NCBI GenBank assembly: GCA_041676625.1
Contig: JBAYRN010000004.1
Span: 31,362-95,361 of the forward strand
Length of the DNA: 64,000 nucleotides
Reading direction: 5' to 3'
Source of the DNA: JAEXNA01 sp041676625
GTDB taxonomy: Bacteria; Vulcanimicrobiota; Xenobia; Xenobiales; JADMJV01
The translations under genes and the position numbers were made by a program. Below the pieces are notes generated by a model. That model made no database searches and was not told the DNA's origin. It was given only the letters and a program-made list of their open reading frames with translations. This document shows positions 33,781 through 42,086 of this stretch, in pieces (position 1 is the first letter of the stretch; each line of letters opens with the position of its first letter).

Positions 33781-34434
33781 CTATGAGCCGAACCAGTAAC
33801 CCACCGCGTCCGATAGTCTGCGGAAGAATGTTTTGCGTTTGGGGCTTGTCCATTGCTGCTCTGTCGCCGGAATTTCAGCCGCCGGGATCTCCCTGGTTTC
33901 GAGCGTGCTCTCGGGTTCGACCGGGTTGATGGTGAGCGAGCTTTCGTAAGGAACGATCACGGGGAGGGGCCCGGGCTCGAATATCATCGGTAGTCGGCGG
34001 TTACGAGCGATCCAGAGATCGGCCTCCTCTTTATAGGTATTGGCCACTTCGAGAAAGCGGCAGTAGACGACCGGGCCGAGCTGGCAGGCACCCTCGGCCA
34101 ACCCGAGGAGGAATTGCTCCCGGACCAACTCTTCTTTGAACCCGTGTTTTTGGGCGATCGCTTCCACCTGATCAAGGAGGTATCGTCCCGTGTCAACGAC
34201 GTTTCCGTGGCAACGACCGGTGGAGAGAGCGGCTGATTTGGCGAAACCTTTAAGTTTTAATTCGGGGTTATTCGCCTTGCGGAGTCCTTCCAGCGCCGCT
34301 TCAAAGGTGGAGAGCACCACCTTGCGGTTTGCGCCGGTGCGAGAGAAAGCGCGATCAAAGGAGCGGCCGACCGCCTCTGCGATCTGCTCTTCCGCCTGGC
34401 TTGAAGTCCTGTTTGTCTCAGCTATCGTTGGCAT
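33781..34434 (-). CDS. Hypothetical protein
   Basis: The start is the ATG at 34434, preceded by GGGAGA, giving 217 residues; upstream in-frame sequence to 34569 is not needed. The N-terminal two thirds are helical (SFDRAFSRTGANRKVVLSTF..., then CHGNVVDTGRYLLDQVEAIAQKHGFKEELVREQFL). The C-terminal third is Pro/Glu/Thr-rich and ends with a basic-aromatic tail. No membrane segment and no known motif are seen. It precedes the oxidoreductase gene by 31 bases, so it probably heads the oxidoreductase-FHA-kinase operon. Confidence 0.65.
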   Translation of the reverse strand: MPTIAETNRTSSQAEEQIAEAVGRSFDRAFSRTGANRKVVLSTFEAALEGLRKANNPELKLKGFAKSAALSTGRCHGNVVDTGRYLLDQVEAIAQKHGFKEELVREQFLLGLAEGACQLGPVVYCRFLEVANTYKEEADLWIARNRRLPMIFEPGPLPVIVPYESSLTINPVEPESTLETREIPAAEIPATEQQWTSPKRKTFFRRLSDAVGYWFGS

Positions 34435-34570
34435 AAGAATCTCCCAAAATCCACAGTGAAAATTGTTCAATGTAAGGGGTGTCCCTCCCGTGCTAAAGGG
34501 AAAAGACGTTGTGCCCCCGAGAAATGGTAGGATTCGATCCCGGTGCGACGAACGGCCTACCCATTCCAAG

Positions 34571-35215
34571 ATGTGGTCAAGTCTGAAGAAGATATTTCGC
34601 CGTTTTTTGGGCGAAGGTCAAAGTTATGATCACTCCTCGCTTCTGCCGCAAGATATCGATAAGTTACGCCACGAGTTTACGGCCCGTGAAGAACTCGACG
34701 GGCCGGGAGGCCCCATCACGGCCAGAGAGGCTTTCGAGCTTGCGCTGGAGATCATAACCACCTTTGACAAAGGTGCTCGGCTAGCGTCTTTGTACTCGGA
34801 AGGTGCAATGAACGAGAAAGGGCGAGCCGATGGATGGATCTTCAGCTTCCTGCTGCCCGACCGGCGGGGGCACGCGCAGTTTCGTTTTAACAACATCGTG
34901 GGGCAGGAAAGTCTGATGGTGCAACTGCTTCCATTTGCTCCCGCCGGAAGCGCCCTGGACAAAATGCTGGACGAGGGTCAGGCCGGGTTTGTGGAGCAGC
35001 AGTGGAAGGTCGAACTCGATCGACAGCACTCCCTCTCCCACGGCTTTCGAGACTCCGACGAAGTCTTAAGAGCCTGGAAGGCCCAGGGGAAGGTTGTTAA
35101 TTTCGCCCAACCCATTGTACTCCGAGCCGTGACACCGCCACTGGGAGCTCCCAGGTGGGAACTCCTGGAGTCTCCAGGGAGCAAGAAGAGCATCTTCACA
35201 CTACCGTTAGAGTAG
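34571..35215 (+). CDS. Hypothetical protein
   Basis: The protein has 214 residues from the ATG at 34571. The region before it (back to a TTG at 34463) lacks the composition of coding sequence and overlaps the divergent promoter region. It is a soluble mixed alpha/beta protein; the N-terminus is helical and basic (MWSSLKKIFRRFLG), followed by a region with alternating strands (GWIFSFLLPDRRGHAQFRFNN). I see no catalytic motif. It is followed 32 bases later by another unrecognised gene on the same strand; the two may form a small operon. Confidence 0.55.
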   Translation: MWSSLKKIFRRFLGEGQSYDHSSLLPQDIDKLRHEFTAREELDGPGGPITAREAFELALEIITTFDKGARLASLYSEGAMNEKGRADGWIFSFLLPDRRGHAQFRFNNIVGQESLMVQLLPFAPAGSALDKMLDEGQAGFVEQQWKVELDRQHSLSHGFRDSDEVLRAWKAQGKVVNFAQPIVLRAVTPPLGAPRWELLESPGSKKSIFTLPLE

Positions 35216-35247
35216 TTGGCGCTCAGGATGTAGAAGGTAGCAACGCG

Positions 35248-35958
35248 ATGTCGAATAGAGCCTTGAAATTATACGAATCAGCCAGACCTCTCGAGTCCCT
35301 GGAGAGCTTCATTTTTAGAGTGGCCCAGCGGGTGAGCCGGGGTGGTCCTCCCGTTTTGCAGTTGAGAGAGGTTTCCAATCAGGAAGGCTGCCTGGAGTTT
35401 TCTTATGATGTGGAAGAGAAAGCCGCGGTTCAACCGGAAGAATGGGGAGCTCTGGGAGGGTTTGCGGTAGCCGCAGCACTGACTGCCCGGGCGTTACTGA
35501 CTCGGCAAAAGGGCCATATCCTCAGTGCCGTTCAAGCGACCTCGCTGGCGCTGGCCTTCGGAGGGCGGGAGATCCCCAGACTTTCTCGGCGGTTTTTGAA
35601 CACCGGAAAGGTGGAAACGGCGGTCCTGGGGCTCAAAGGAGGGCAACTTTACCTCAGAGCCGGGGGAGAAGAAGTTTGGGTGGACCTTGCTCCGGTCACG
35701 TCGCTGACCGTACGCACCTTCCGTTTCCATTGGGACGCCGAAGCCTCCAATCTGCACTTTGCGCAACTGGAGATGCAGGACGGCCGACTACTCACCATCG
35801 CCGAAACGCAGGAGAGTATGGCGGCCAGGCGATTGGTTCATCAACTGGCCAAGCCCGTGCCGGTAGAATTGAATTTTCAGAATATTGACCTCTATCGGGA
35901 GGGCGATAAGGTCACCTGGGAGTTGGGGCCCCGACTGGTAGAACCTGCCTTGAATTGA
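35248..35958 (+). CDS. Hypothetical protein
   Basis: I choose the ATG at 35248, preceded by AGAAGG, giving 236 residues; a start at 35155 would overlap the previous gene by about 60 bases. The middle contains an Ala-rich helix (GGFAVAAALTARALLTRQKGH) and the C-terminus is beta-rich with regular hydrophobic strands. No signal peptide or recognised domain. It precedes the ECF sigma gene by 90 bases in the same direction. Confidence 0.6.
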   Translation: MSNRALKLYESARPLESLESFIFRVAQRVSRGGPPVLQLREVSNQEGCLEFSYDVEEKAAVQPEEWGALGGFAVAAALTARALLTRQKGHILSAVQATSLALAFGGREIPRLSRRFLNTGKVETAVLGLKGGQLYLRAGGEEVWVDLAPVTSLTVRTFRFHWDAEASNLHFAQLEMQDGRLLTIAETQESMAARRLVHQLAKPVPVELNFQNIDLYREGDKVTWELGPRLVEPALN

Positions 35959-36048
35959 TGAATGTTTTTAGTCATGGAGGAATGGTTGCCCGGTGAGGGC
36001 AACATGACGCATAGCTCCTAGCGGGCCGAGTGTGGTAGGATAGAAACA

Positions 36049-36666
36049 GTGTCGGGGACGGCGATAGCAAAAATATGGAATGGAGAGCTGGGCGGTTTAT
36101 CAGAGCGCCTGGGCCAGTCTGTCAAGAGCGAGCCAGTGACTCTGTTGAAGCGGGCTCAGGATGGTGACCCGGCCTCCATGGAGCGGCTGATCGAGTTGTA
36201 TCAGGACACTATCTATTCCATGGCCCTCTCCTTTACCAAGAATCCGCATGAGGCCGAGGACCTGGCTCAAGAGGCCTGGATCAGGATTCTTCGTGGCCTT
36301 CCCAAATTTCGCCGTGATTCTAAGTTTAGCACCTGGCTCTATCGGGTCACCATGAACACTTTCCTCAACGCCAATCGAGCCAATCGTCGAGAGCAGGAGG
36401 TCCTGGGCGAGATGGAAGAGTCCAGCCTGCAAACCGATCAACAAGCGGTGCGAGTGGAGACAGCCCTTGACGTTCAGGGCGCCGTGCGGGAACTTTCGAC
36501 GGACTTTCGCTCCGTGGTCTTGCTGCGCTATGTAGCCGACCTGTCTTACAAAGAGATCGCTTCGGTTTTGGAGCTACCCCTTGGCACGGTGCAATCCAGA
36601 CTCAAGCGTGGTCTTGAGAAACTAGGCGCTCAGTTGGGCCATCAAGGGTACTGCACCGAAGAGTAA
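36049..36666 (+). CDS. ECF-type RNA polymerase sigma factor
   Basis: The protein has 205 residues. Region 2 is visible as LIELYQDTIYSMALSFTKNPHEAEDLAQEAWIRILRG and KFSTWLYRVTMNTFLN (-10 recognition and melting). Region 4 is FRSVVLLRYVADLSYKEIASVLELPLGTVQSRLKRG, a helix-turn-helix for the -35 element. Spacing and length match group 4 (ECF) sigma factors, which respond to envelope or other stress. The start is GTG at 36049. A membrane protein gene follows after 4 bases and may encode its regulator, but it lacks a recognisable zinc-type anti-sigma motif. Confidence 0.95.
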   Translation: MSGTAIAKIWNGELGGLSERLGQSVKSEPVTLLKRAQDGDPASMERLIELYQDTIYSMALSFTKNPHEAEDLAQEAWIRILRGLPKFRRDSKFSTWLYRVTMNTFLNANRANRREQEVLGEMEESSLQTDQQAVRVETALDVQGAVRELSTDFRSVVLLRYVADLSYKEIASVLELPLGTVQSRLKRGLEKLGAQLGHQGYCTEE

Positions 36667-36670
36667 CGCC

Positions 36671-37294
36671 ATGACTCGGGACGGAACGTTTCGGAAGGCG
36701 ATTCACATATTTCTCCCGTTTCTTCTTCCCGCTATGCTCATCGGCTTTAGTTTTTGGCGTTCCGGGATTGTACAACGCCATTTCGAAGCTCAACTGCTGC
36801 AGGAGCGCTCCGCGGCGGCGCAATCCAAGCTTGAGCAGTTGCGGGCAGTCGACGTGGCCTCCACCCTCGACGCTCGAGCCTATGAATCGCTCTTGGACGA
36901 TTTTTCCAAACTGACGGGGCTGGATTTGAGGGCCGAAAACGGTGCTTCCAAGGGTGAAGTCAGTGCCCAATTGGGTCGGTTTATCGACACGGTGGTCGAT
37001 GATCTCAATCGCTTCGGCTACAGTGAAACCGGTGAACCTTATCTGATCTTTAAGAGCGTGACTCCTGGGAAGCGCCAGGTCATCGATCGGATCCTGGCGG
37101 TCGATTTCGAGATGAATTTGGAGGGGAAGTATCTGGCTCTGCCGCTGTTTCTGGATTCTTTGTCGCGGATCGCCCGGGAGCAGAACTGCCCGGTTTCGGT
37201 GGGGGGGATTCGGGTGATGCCGGTGGAGCCCGGCAGTAATAGTGGTGTGCTCAAGATCACCATCCCCTTGAGGGCCTATTTTCTTGAGCACTGA
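36671..37294 (+). CDS. PilO/GspM-like single-pass membrane protein
   Basis: The protein has 207 residues with one N-terminal membrane helix (IFLPFLLPAMLIGFSFW), a coiled-coil stretch rich in Ala, Gln and Glu (residues about 38-60), and a C-terminal ferredoxin-like region. The segment MNLEGKYLALPLFLDSLSRIAREQNCPV resembles the PilO pattern in which a G-x-Y strand is followed by an L/F-rich helix. PilO dimers couple the inner-membrane platform to the pilus or secretion machinery; GspF/PilC homologues occur elsewhere in the window. Alternatively it is a sigma-factor regulator, since it starts 4 bases after the ECF sigma gene. The family call is tentative. Confidence 0.5.
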   Translation: MTRDGTFRKAIHIFLPFLLPAMLIGFSFWRSGIVQRHFEAQLLQERSAAAQSKLEQLRAVDVASTLDARAYESLLDDFSKLTGLDLRAENGASKGEVSAQLGRFIDTVVDDLNRFGYSETGEPYLIFKSVTPGKRQVIDRILAVDFEMNLEGKYLALPLFLDSLSRIAREQNCPVSVGGIRVMPVEPGSNSGVLKITIPLRAYFLEH

Positions 37295-38510
37295 TAGCCG
37301 AGCAACAGGCTACCCGGACACGATTTTTCTCGCCACCATCGAGATCGCGAGTTTTATTTTTCTCTTTATCTCCCCCTACTTGGGCCGAGAATTTCTCCAA
37401 CTGGGGTGGATCGCTCTGGTCTTTTGGAGGGTGGCGGCCCTGGGAGGGATCCTCTACTTCGATAACTCCGAACGGACACTTTTGTTGGCCCGTAGCGTGC
37501 TCTACGGGATTCCGTTTTGGGCCTCTTCTTTGGCCTTTCCGCTGCGAGCCGGACAGTCTTTTGACGTGGGCCGAGCCCTGCTGGGCTACCTGGCCTTACT
37601 TCCCCTCTTGTGGGCGCTGTCGAAGCTGTCCACTCACTGGTATCCGGCTCTTCTGGGCGGCCTGACCTTTGCGTACCTCTATCAGGATTCTACTCAGATC
37701 CCCTGGATAGGAGTAGGGGCTCTGGCGGTTGGGGTATGGCCCCTGAGACACGGAGAGAGAGCGGTCCTGGATGGACCAGGTTTACGGGTTGTGTCCTTTG
37801 CAGCGGGGGCCGGCTGGGCGTTCTGTCTTTTTTTGGCGGTGGTGGGCGGGCCGGCCGGTCTCAAGCCGCTTGCTCTCAGCCTCTTGCACTGGTTGGTACT
37901 GGTGGCTGCTGCCACGGATCTGCTCAGCCGGGCCAGGGAGAACGATCGGAACCGGGAGATAGAACGGGAAGGGGAGGCGGGGCTGCCGGGTCTGAGGGAG
38001 GCACTGATTTGGAGATACTCCAGGAAGACTTATCGCCGTTGGCTTCCATGGATCGTGGTGGTGGTTTGGGCCCCGGGCCTCGTCCTGGGAGTGGCCCTGG
38101 GCCTGGTCTTACTTTTGGCCCTTCCCGCCATGATTAAACTGGCCGCTAACGGAGTGAAAGAAGGGGGGCTGCAGAGATTTGTTTGCTGGCAGTTTGTGTT
38201 CTTGTGGGGGCTGGCGGAGTTGCCGGGGTATGCACTCGGTTGGATTCTCTTGAGCGGGCTTACCGTCATCTACTTGGGAGCTAAGACCACGAAGTTTAAG
38301 CAGTACACCGAGCCTTACCACCAGGAGCTTTCCAGGCTGGAGGGTGCCTTGAGGCATCTGCGGCAGGAAGCGCCGGAGGGGTTTGCCGCCCAGGTTTCCA
38401 GCCAACTCGAACCAAGTGTGGACCTGGACTCTTCCCTGAGTTCCGAAGCCCCGGCTGGTTTTCGCCAGCGCCTGCTGGAGCGCTTTCGCCGGCAACAAGC
38501 TGAAGACTGA
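37284..38510 (+). CDS. Polytopic membrane protein of unknown function
   Basis: The protein has 408 residues and about eight to ten hydrophobic segments across residues 15-330. A charged loop occurs near residues 210-240 (RARENDRNREIEREGEAG). A soluble C-terminal tail of about 70 residues has repeated Gln/Glu/Ser. The TTG start overlaps the stop of the PilO-like gene by 11 bases. No transporter or enzyme signature is recognised. As the third gene of the sigma-factor operon it may be a membrane component controlled by or controlling the sigma factor. Confidence 0.7.
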   Translation: MSTDSRATGYPDTIFLATIEIASFIFLFISPYLGREFLQLGWIALVFWRVAALGGILYFDNSERTLLLARSVLYGIPFWASSLAFPLRAGQSFDVGRALLGYLALLPLLWALSKLSTHWYPALLGGLTFAYLYQDSTQIPWIGVGALAVGVWPLRHGERAVLDGPGLRVVSFAAGAGWAFCLFLAVVGGPAGLKPLALSLLHWLVLVAAATDLLSRARENDRNREIEREGEAGLPGLREALIWRYSRKTYRRWLPWIVVVVWAPGLVLGVALGLVLLLALPAMIKLAANGVKEGGLQRFVCWQFVFLWGLAELPGYALGWILLSGLTVIYLGAKTTKFKQYTEPYHQELSRLEGALRHLRQEAPEGFAAQVSSQLEPSVDLDSSLSSEAPAGFRQRLLERFRRQQAED

Positions 38511-38518
38511 AAATCGAT

Positions 38519-38707
38519 TTAACTCTGGGCTTCGGCGGCGGTAGCCTGCTCCTGATTGGCAACCGCAGCCTGAATAACAGAATCGTAAACAGCCATGTAC
38601 AGAGCGACCGCCTCCTGGGGGTCCTGCACATTTCTGTTTCGCAACAACGGCGGTGTTAGGGAAAGGGCAATGTTTACAAACTGAGTGTGTATCGCTTGTT
38701 CATCCAC
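38519..38707 (-). CDS. Small hypothetical protein
   Basis: The protein would have 62 residues, mainly helical and acidic with an Ala/Gln-rich C-terminus (AAVANQEQATAAEAQS), and no membrane segment. The GTG start at 38707 is preceded by AGGA at a short distance. It lies between a convergent membrane-protein gene and another minus-strand gene, and its composition resembles a real protein more than antisense noise. The short length keeps confidence low. Confidence 0.45.
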   Translation of the reverse strand: MDEQAIHTQFVNIALSLTPPLLRNRNVQDPQEAVALYMAVYDSVIQAAVANQEQATAAEAQS

Positions 38708-38741
38708 AGGTCCTGACTTCGTACAGCTTCAGTCGGGTCCT

Positions 38742-39221
38742 TCAGAGAGTCCAGGTCTTTTGTCCGGAGAAATCTTGCTCCCGGCGAAGCCGCTGAATGG
38801 TATCCAGGAGTTCTCGGAAACTCTCAGGGCTCATAAAAATTTCTGGAAGTTGGACGAAGATGGCTCCGTCACTGAACATGATCGATTTCAACGCCGCTTT
38901 ATCAGAAGGTGGGCTGAAGGCCATCTCAATAATGTTTAAGCAGATCACGTGTTTTGAATCTTTGTAGAACATCTCTTTCCCCCGCAGTTCAATGGTGCGA
39001 CCCAGGAAATGATTGCAGACCACGAACAGACTCAGGAGGAGCGCGGCAGCGATCAGGGCCGGTATGCCCGCGAAGAAAATTCGAGTGGGGTCGTTGGGGT
39101 GAAACTTGGTGGCTGCGTCCAGGGAGAAATGGCCCAAAACGAGTGCCGAAGCAATAGGAATGGCACCGTACATGACAGCCTTGGGTGTAATCCTGGTCTT
39201 ATAGACTTTCCCCTGACTCAT
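38742..39221 (-). CDS. Two-helix membrane protein with bPH-like soluble domain
   Basis: The protein has 159 residues. Two membrane helices lie in the first 75 residues (AVMYGAIPIASALVLG and FFAGIPALIAAALLLSLFVV). They are followed by a soluble beta-rich domain (TIELRGKEMFYKDSKHVICLNIIEMAFSP) ending in a C-terminal helix, the general layout of bacterial PH-domain membrane proteins. No specific role is deduced. It starts at ATG 39221, downstream of a strong terminator that isolates it from the next gene. Confidence 0.65.
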   Translation of the reverse strand: MSQGKVYKTRITPKAVMYGAIPIASALVLGHFSLDAATKFHPNDPTRIFFAGIPALIAAALLLSLFVVCNHFLGRTIELRGKEMFYKDSKHVICLNIIEMAFSPPSDKAALKSIMFSDGAIFVQLPEIFMSPESFRELLDTIQRLRREQDFSGQKTWTL

Positions 39222-39300
39222 TGCAAATTTTTTGGCACGTTCTCCCTACCCCCTGTTATACCCAAAGGCAAATTTTTGGGACACATGTCCTACAAAATGC

Positions 39301-39330
39301 AAAAAGGGAGTCCACTGGACTCCCTTTTTC
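39301..39330 (-). terminator. Strong intrinsic terminator
   Basis: AAAAAGGGAGTCC and GGACTCCCTTTTT form a perfect stem with a tiny ACT loop, flanked by A and T tracts, so it can work in both directions. It lies 27 bases after the stop of the minus-strand gene at 39357-39902 and is most likely its terminator. Confidence 0.88.
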
Positions 39331-39356
39331 GCGAGAAACGCTTTTTCGTTACCGAT

Positions 39357-39902
39357 TTAGTTCCAAGTGATATTCTTGAACTCGCGAGTTTCCGGAGAGG
39401 TTCCGGCTTTGCGTTCGGTCCTGGTGATGTTGCTGTCTTTGTCGGCCCAGATGGTGTATCCACCGGGGAAAACGAACTTCTTACCGCTCTTGTAGGCGGA
39501 GACTTTGGGGGTTCCGCCAACTTGTCTCAGGATCATGTCCCAGATCGACTCGTGGAAAGGGCGTCCCACGACATCTTTGTGGTCCAGGTTTCGAGCGATG
39601 GTTCCGCTACCGGTGCTGGCGATGACCTGTTTGGCACCTTTTTTGTAAATGATGACCGTACCTTTTCTGGTAGGGTCGCTCTTGCTATCTTTGATCTGCG
39701 TTTTGATACTACCGTCGTCGTAGTCGTAGTCAAAACTGTAGATGCCCTGGGGACCGTCGTAGTCGTAAGTCAGGTGGTAATTCTTGTTAGTCTTAATTTT
39801 GTTCAAAACAGAATCCCAAGTAACTTCCGCCTGGGCAGGAAGCATAGCGGTAAGGACAGCCGCACAAAGGGCGGTCAGCCAAAGCTTACGCAAAGTATTC
39901 AT
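39357..39902 (-). CDS. Secreted protein of unknown function, LolA-like in composition
   Basis: The start is the ATG at 39902 with GGAGGAG five bases upstream, giving 181 residues. The signal peptide is clear (LRKLWLTALCAAVLTAMLPAQA, cleavage before EVTW). The mature protein is beta-rich with many Tyr/Asp/Lys and the repeated form YDYDGPQGIYSFDYDYDDG. The pattern of strands and the length recall LolA/DUF-type periplasmic carriers, but no diagnostic residue supports that. Just upstream of the ribosome-binding site the leader can form a GCGGG/CCCGC hairpin (39914-39930), which may tune translation. Confidence 0.7.
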   Translation of the reverse strand: MNTLRKLWLTALCAAVLTAMLPAQAEVTWDSVLNKIKTNKNYHLTYDYDGPQGIYSFDYDYDDGSIKTQIKDSKSDPTRKGTVIIYKKGAKQVIASTGSGTIARNLDHKDVVGRPFHESIWDMILRQVGGTPKVSAYKSGKKFVFPGGYTIWADKDSNITRTERKAGTSPETREFKNITWN

Positions 39903-40022
39903 CAAAACTCCTCCGCGGGAGAACCCCCGCTTAATTTTACGCCCATATGAGAGTACGAGGTGGAACGACCCCCCCCGCCTTGTGGGCAGGTGTCCACCTA
40001 TTTTACTCACCCGAGCAAGTTT

Positions 40023-40817
40023 CTAAACCGAAGATTTTTGTTCATGTTTCGGAAGCCCAAAAAGCGCTTCGGTATTAGTGGTTGTGAAGTCGGCCACTTC
40101 GCCTGGGTGTGCGCCACGGAGCTCGGCGATCTTCTTCACGATGATAGGTATGTACTCCGGCTTGTTCAGTTTTCCTCGGAAGGGGATGGGAGCCAGGTAC
40201 GGTCCGTCGGTTTCGACCAGCAGCCTTTCGGCTGGTGTCCGGGTGGCCACTTCCTGGACTTGCGCGGAGTTCTTGAAGGTCACGATGCCGGTAATCCCTA
40301 TGTGAAAGCCCAACTCCAGAAATCGCTGGGCCCACTCCCAGGTCCCGGTAAAACAGTGAATCACCCCGAACAGGTTTGGAGCGTAAGCTTTCAGCCGATG
40401 GTAGAGCACCTCCTCGGTCTCCCGGCAATGGAGGATCACCGGTAAGCCGTGGGCGTGGGCGAATTCGAGGTGGAGATCCAGGCTCTCTAGTTGGACATCT
40501 AACGGAATAAAATCGTAGTGGCCTTCCAGACCGGTCTCCCCCACGATGGGCACGGGGAGTTGCAGCATGGCCTGTTTCAGGTCGCTGAGGATGGTCTGGC
40601 TTCGCGCTCGGGAGGCCTCGTGGGGATGAACCCCCGCCGCAGGGTACACCCCGGGATGGTTTTGCCTGATCTGGAGAAGTTCTCGGAACGACTCCATATG
40701 GAGCGAGGGTGAGACCACCCGATCCACTCCGGCAATAGCTGCCTGAAACAGTATGTTCGCTACAGTGTGGCCCTCGCGGTAGTTTTTGGCGTCGATATGG
40801 ACATGGGAGTCTATCAT
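40023..40817 (-). CDS. tatD: TatD family metal-dependent hydrolase
   Basis: The start is the ATG at 40817, giving 264 residues, the usual TatD length; a longer frame to 40994 overlaps the divergent gene. Metal ligands of the TIM-barrel site are visible: H-x-H in MIDSHVHID, Glu in VGETGLEGHYDF, His in VILHCRET, His in GVIHCFTG and Asp in LLVETDGPYLAP. TatD enzymes are 3'-5' exonucleases acting on DNA and possibly on RNA in quality control. It diverges from the GspF-like gene with only 42 bases between their starts. Confidence 0.93.
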   Translation of the reverse strand: MIDSHVHIDAKNYREGHTVANILFQAAIAGVDRVVSPSLHMESFRELLQIRQNHPGVYPAAGVHPHEASRARSQTILSDLKQAMLQLPVPIVGETGLEGHYDFIPLDVQLESLDLHLEFAHAHGLPVILHCRETEEVLYHRLKAYAPNLFGVIHCFTGTWEWAQRFLELGFHIGITGIVTFKNSAQVQEVATRTPAERLLVETDGPYLAPIPFRGKLNKPEYIPIIVKKIAELRGAHPGEVADFTTTNTEALFGLPKHEQKSSV

Positions 40818-40859
40818 TGTCAGCAAGGAGCCGTTTCTGTTCTTGGCGAAGCCTTCCCT

Positions 40860-42080
40860 GTGGCAAGCTTTATTTTCAAAGTGATTGATGAGCGGGACCA
40901 AGTCGTCTCCGGCACCCTCAGTGCTCCCAACGCGCAAGCAGCGCAAGAAAGGCTTCGTGCCGTCTACAAGAATGTGCTGGTGGTCGAGGAGCAAAAGTCG
41001 GGCGCTTCCTTAAACGCCATAAAGCGTTCTCCCCGGGTCAAGACCGAGAGCTTGGCCGTATACTGTCGGCAGTTGGCGGTGATGGTCAACGCCGGTATCG
41101 CGGTCAACCGCGCCTTGCGCTTTTGCTCTCGCGGGGAGGATCAGAACCTGAACCTGGTGATGAACCGGGTCGCCGAGGAGGTCGAAGGCGGTAAATCGGT
41201 GTCCCAGGCCCTGGGCGAACAGCCCCGGGTGTTCGGAAACATTTTTATCGCGTTGGTCAAGGCCGGGGAGACTTCCGGTAACCTGGACGTTGCTCTGAGA
41301 AAGCTGGCCGACCTCTTGGAAAAGGTCGTGGGGATGCAGAAGAAGGTACAGAGTACCCTCGCCTATCCCGCGGTTATCTTCGTGGTGGCGGTCGCTGTGG
41401 TGGCCTTCTTTACCTTCTACATCATCCCACAGATGCTCCCGATCTTCGAGTCGCTGAACACCACCTTACCTCTGCCCACTCGAATCATGATGTGGATCGC
41501 GAACACCTTACGAAACCCCTGGATTTCCGGTCCCCTGGCGGTGCTCGGGGTGGTGGGTTCCATCATGTTGTTCAACCTTTACCAGAACCTGGATAAGGCA
41601 CCGGAGGTCCGCTACTACGTGGACCAGTACATCCTGCGTATCCCCGTCGTTGGCCAACTATTCCGGATGGCCACTCAGGCCCGAGTTCTGTTCACCATGG
41701 CCACCCTTCTAGACTCCGGTGTGTCGCTCGCCGAGACCCTGTTGGTGGTGGAAAAAGTGGCCAACAACGAGGTTTACTCCCGCCGTATCAAGTGGGCGCG
41801 GGAGGCACTATTGCAGGGGACCAGCGTTTTTGCCGCCTTCGAGAGTCACGAGGTGTTTAACCCCATGGCCCTCCATATGATCAAGGTCGGTGAAGAGACC
41901 GGTACCCTGGCTGACATGGTGCGTCGAATTGGGCAGATGTACGAAGAAGACGTGGAGCATCAACTCGACCAACTCTCGTCACTCATCGAACCTTTGATCA
42001 TGGCGGTCATGGGCCTGGTGGTGGGATTCATCACCGTGGCTTCCTTCTTGCCGATGGTTCAGTTGCTCAACAACCTCTAA
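40860..42080 (+). CDS. GspF/PilC inner-membrane platform protein
   Basis: I choose the GTG at 40860, which gives MASFIFKVID, the standard opening of the family (A-x-F-x-Y/F-K), and 406 residues, the normal length. Two GspF domains are seen, each with RQLA.M...G.....AL (residues about 65-95) and the related FRMATQARVLFTMATLLDSG (about 265-285). There are three membrane helices near residues 170-190, 220-240 and 375-400. The protein forms the platform of type IV pili or type II secretion. Partner ATPase and pilin genes are not adjacent, so the gene is detached from its machinery here. Confidence 0.92.
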   Translation: MASFIFKVIDERDQVVSGTLSAPNAQAAQERLRAVYKNVLVVEEQKSGASLNAIKRSPRVKTESLAVYCRQLAVMVNAGIAVNRALRFCSRGEDQNLNLVMNRVAEEVEGGKSVSQALGEQPRVFGNIFIALVKAGETSGNLDVALRKLADLLEKVVGMQKKVQSTLAYPAVIFVVAVAVVAFFTFYIIPQMLPIFESLNTTLPLPTRIMMWIANTLRNPWISGPLAVLGVVGSIMLFNLYQNLDKAPEVRYYVDQYILRIPVVGQLFRMATQARVLFTMATLLDSGVSLAETLLVVEKVANNEVYSRRIKWAREALLQGTSVFAAFESHEVFNPMALHMIKVGEETGTLADMVRRIGQMYEEDVEHQLDQLSSLIEPLIMAVMGLVVGFITVASFLPMVQLLNNL

Positions 42081-42086
42081 ATTTTA

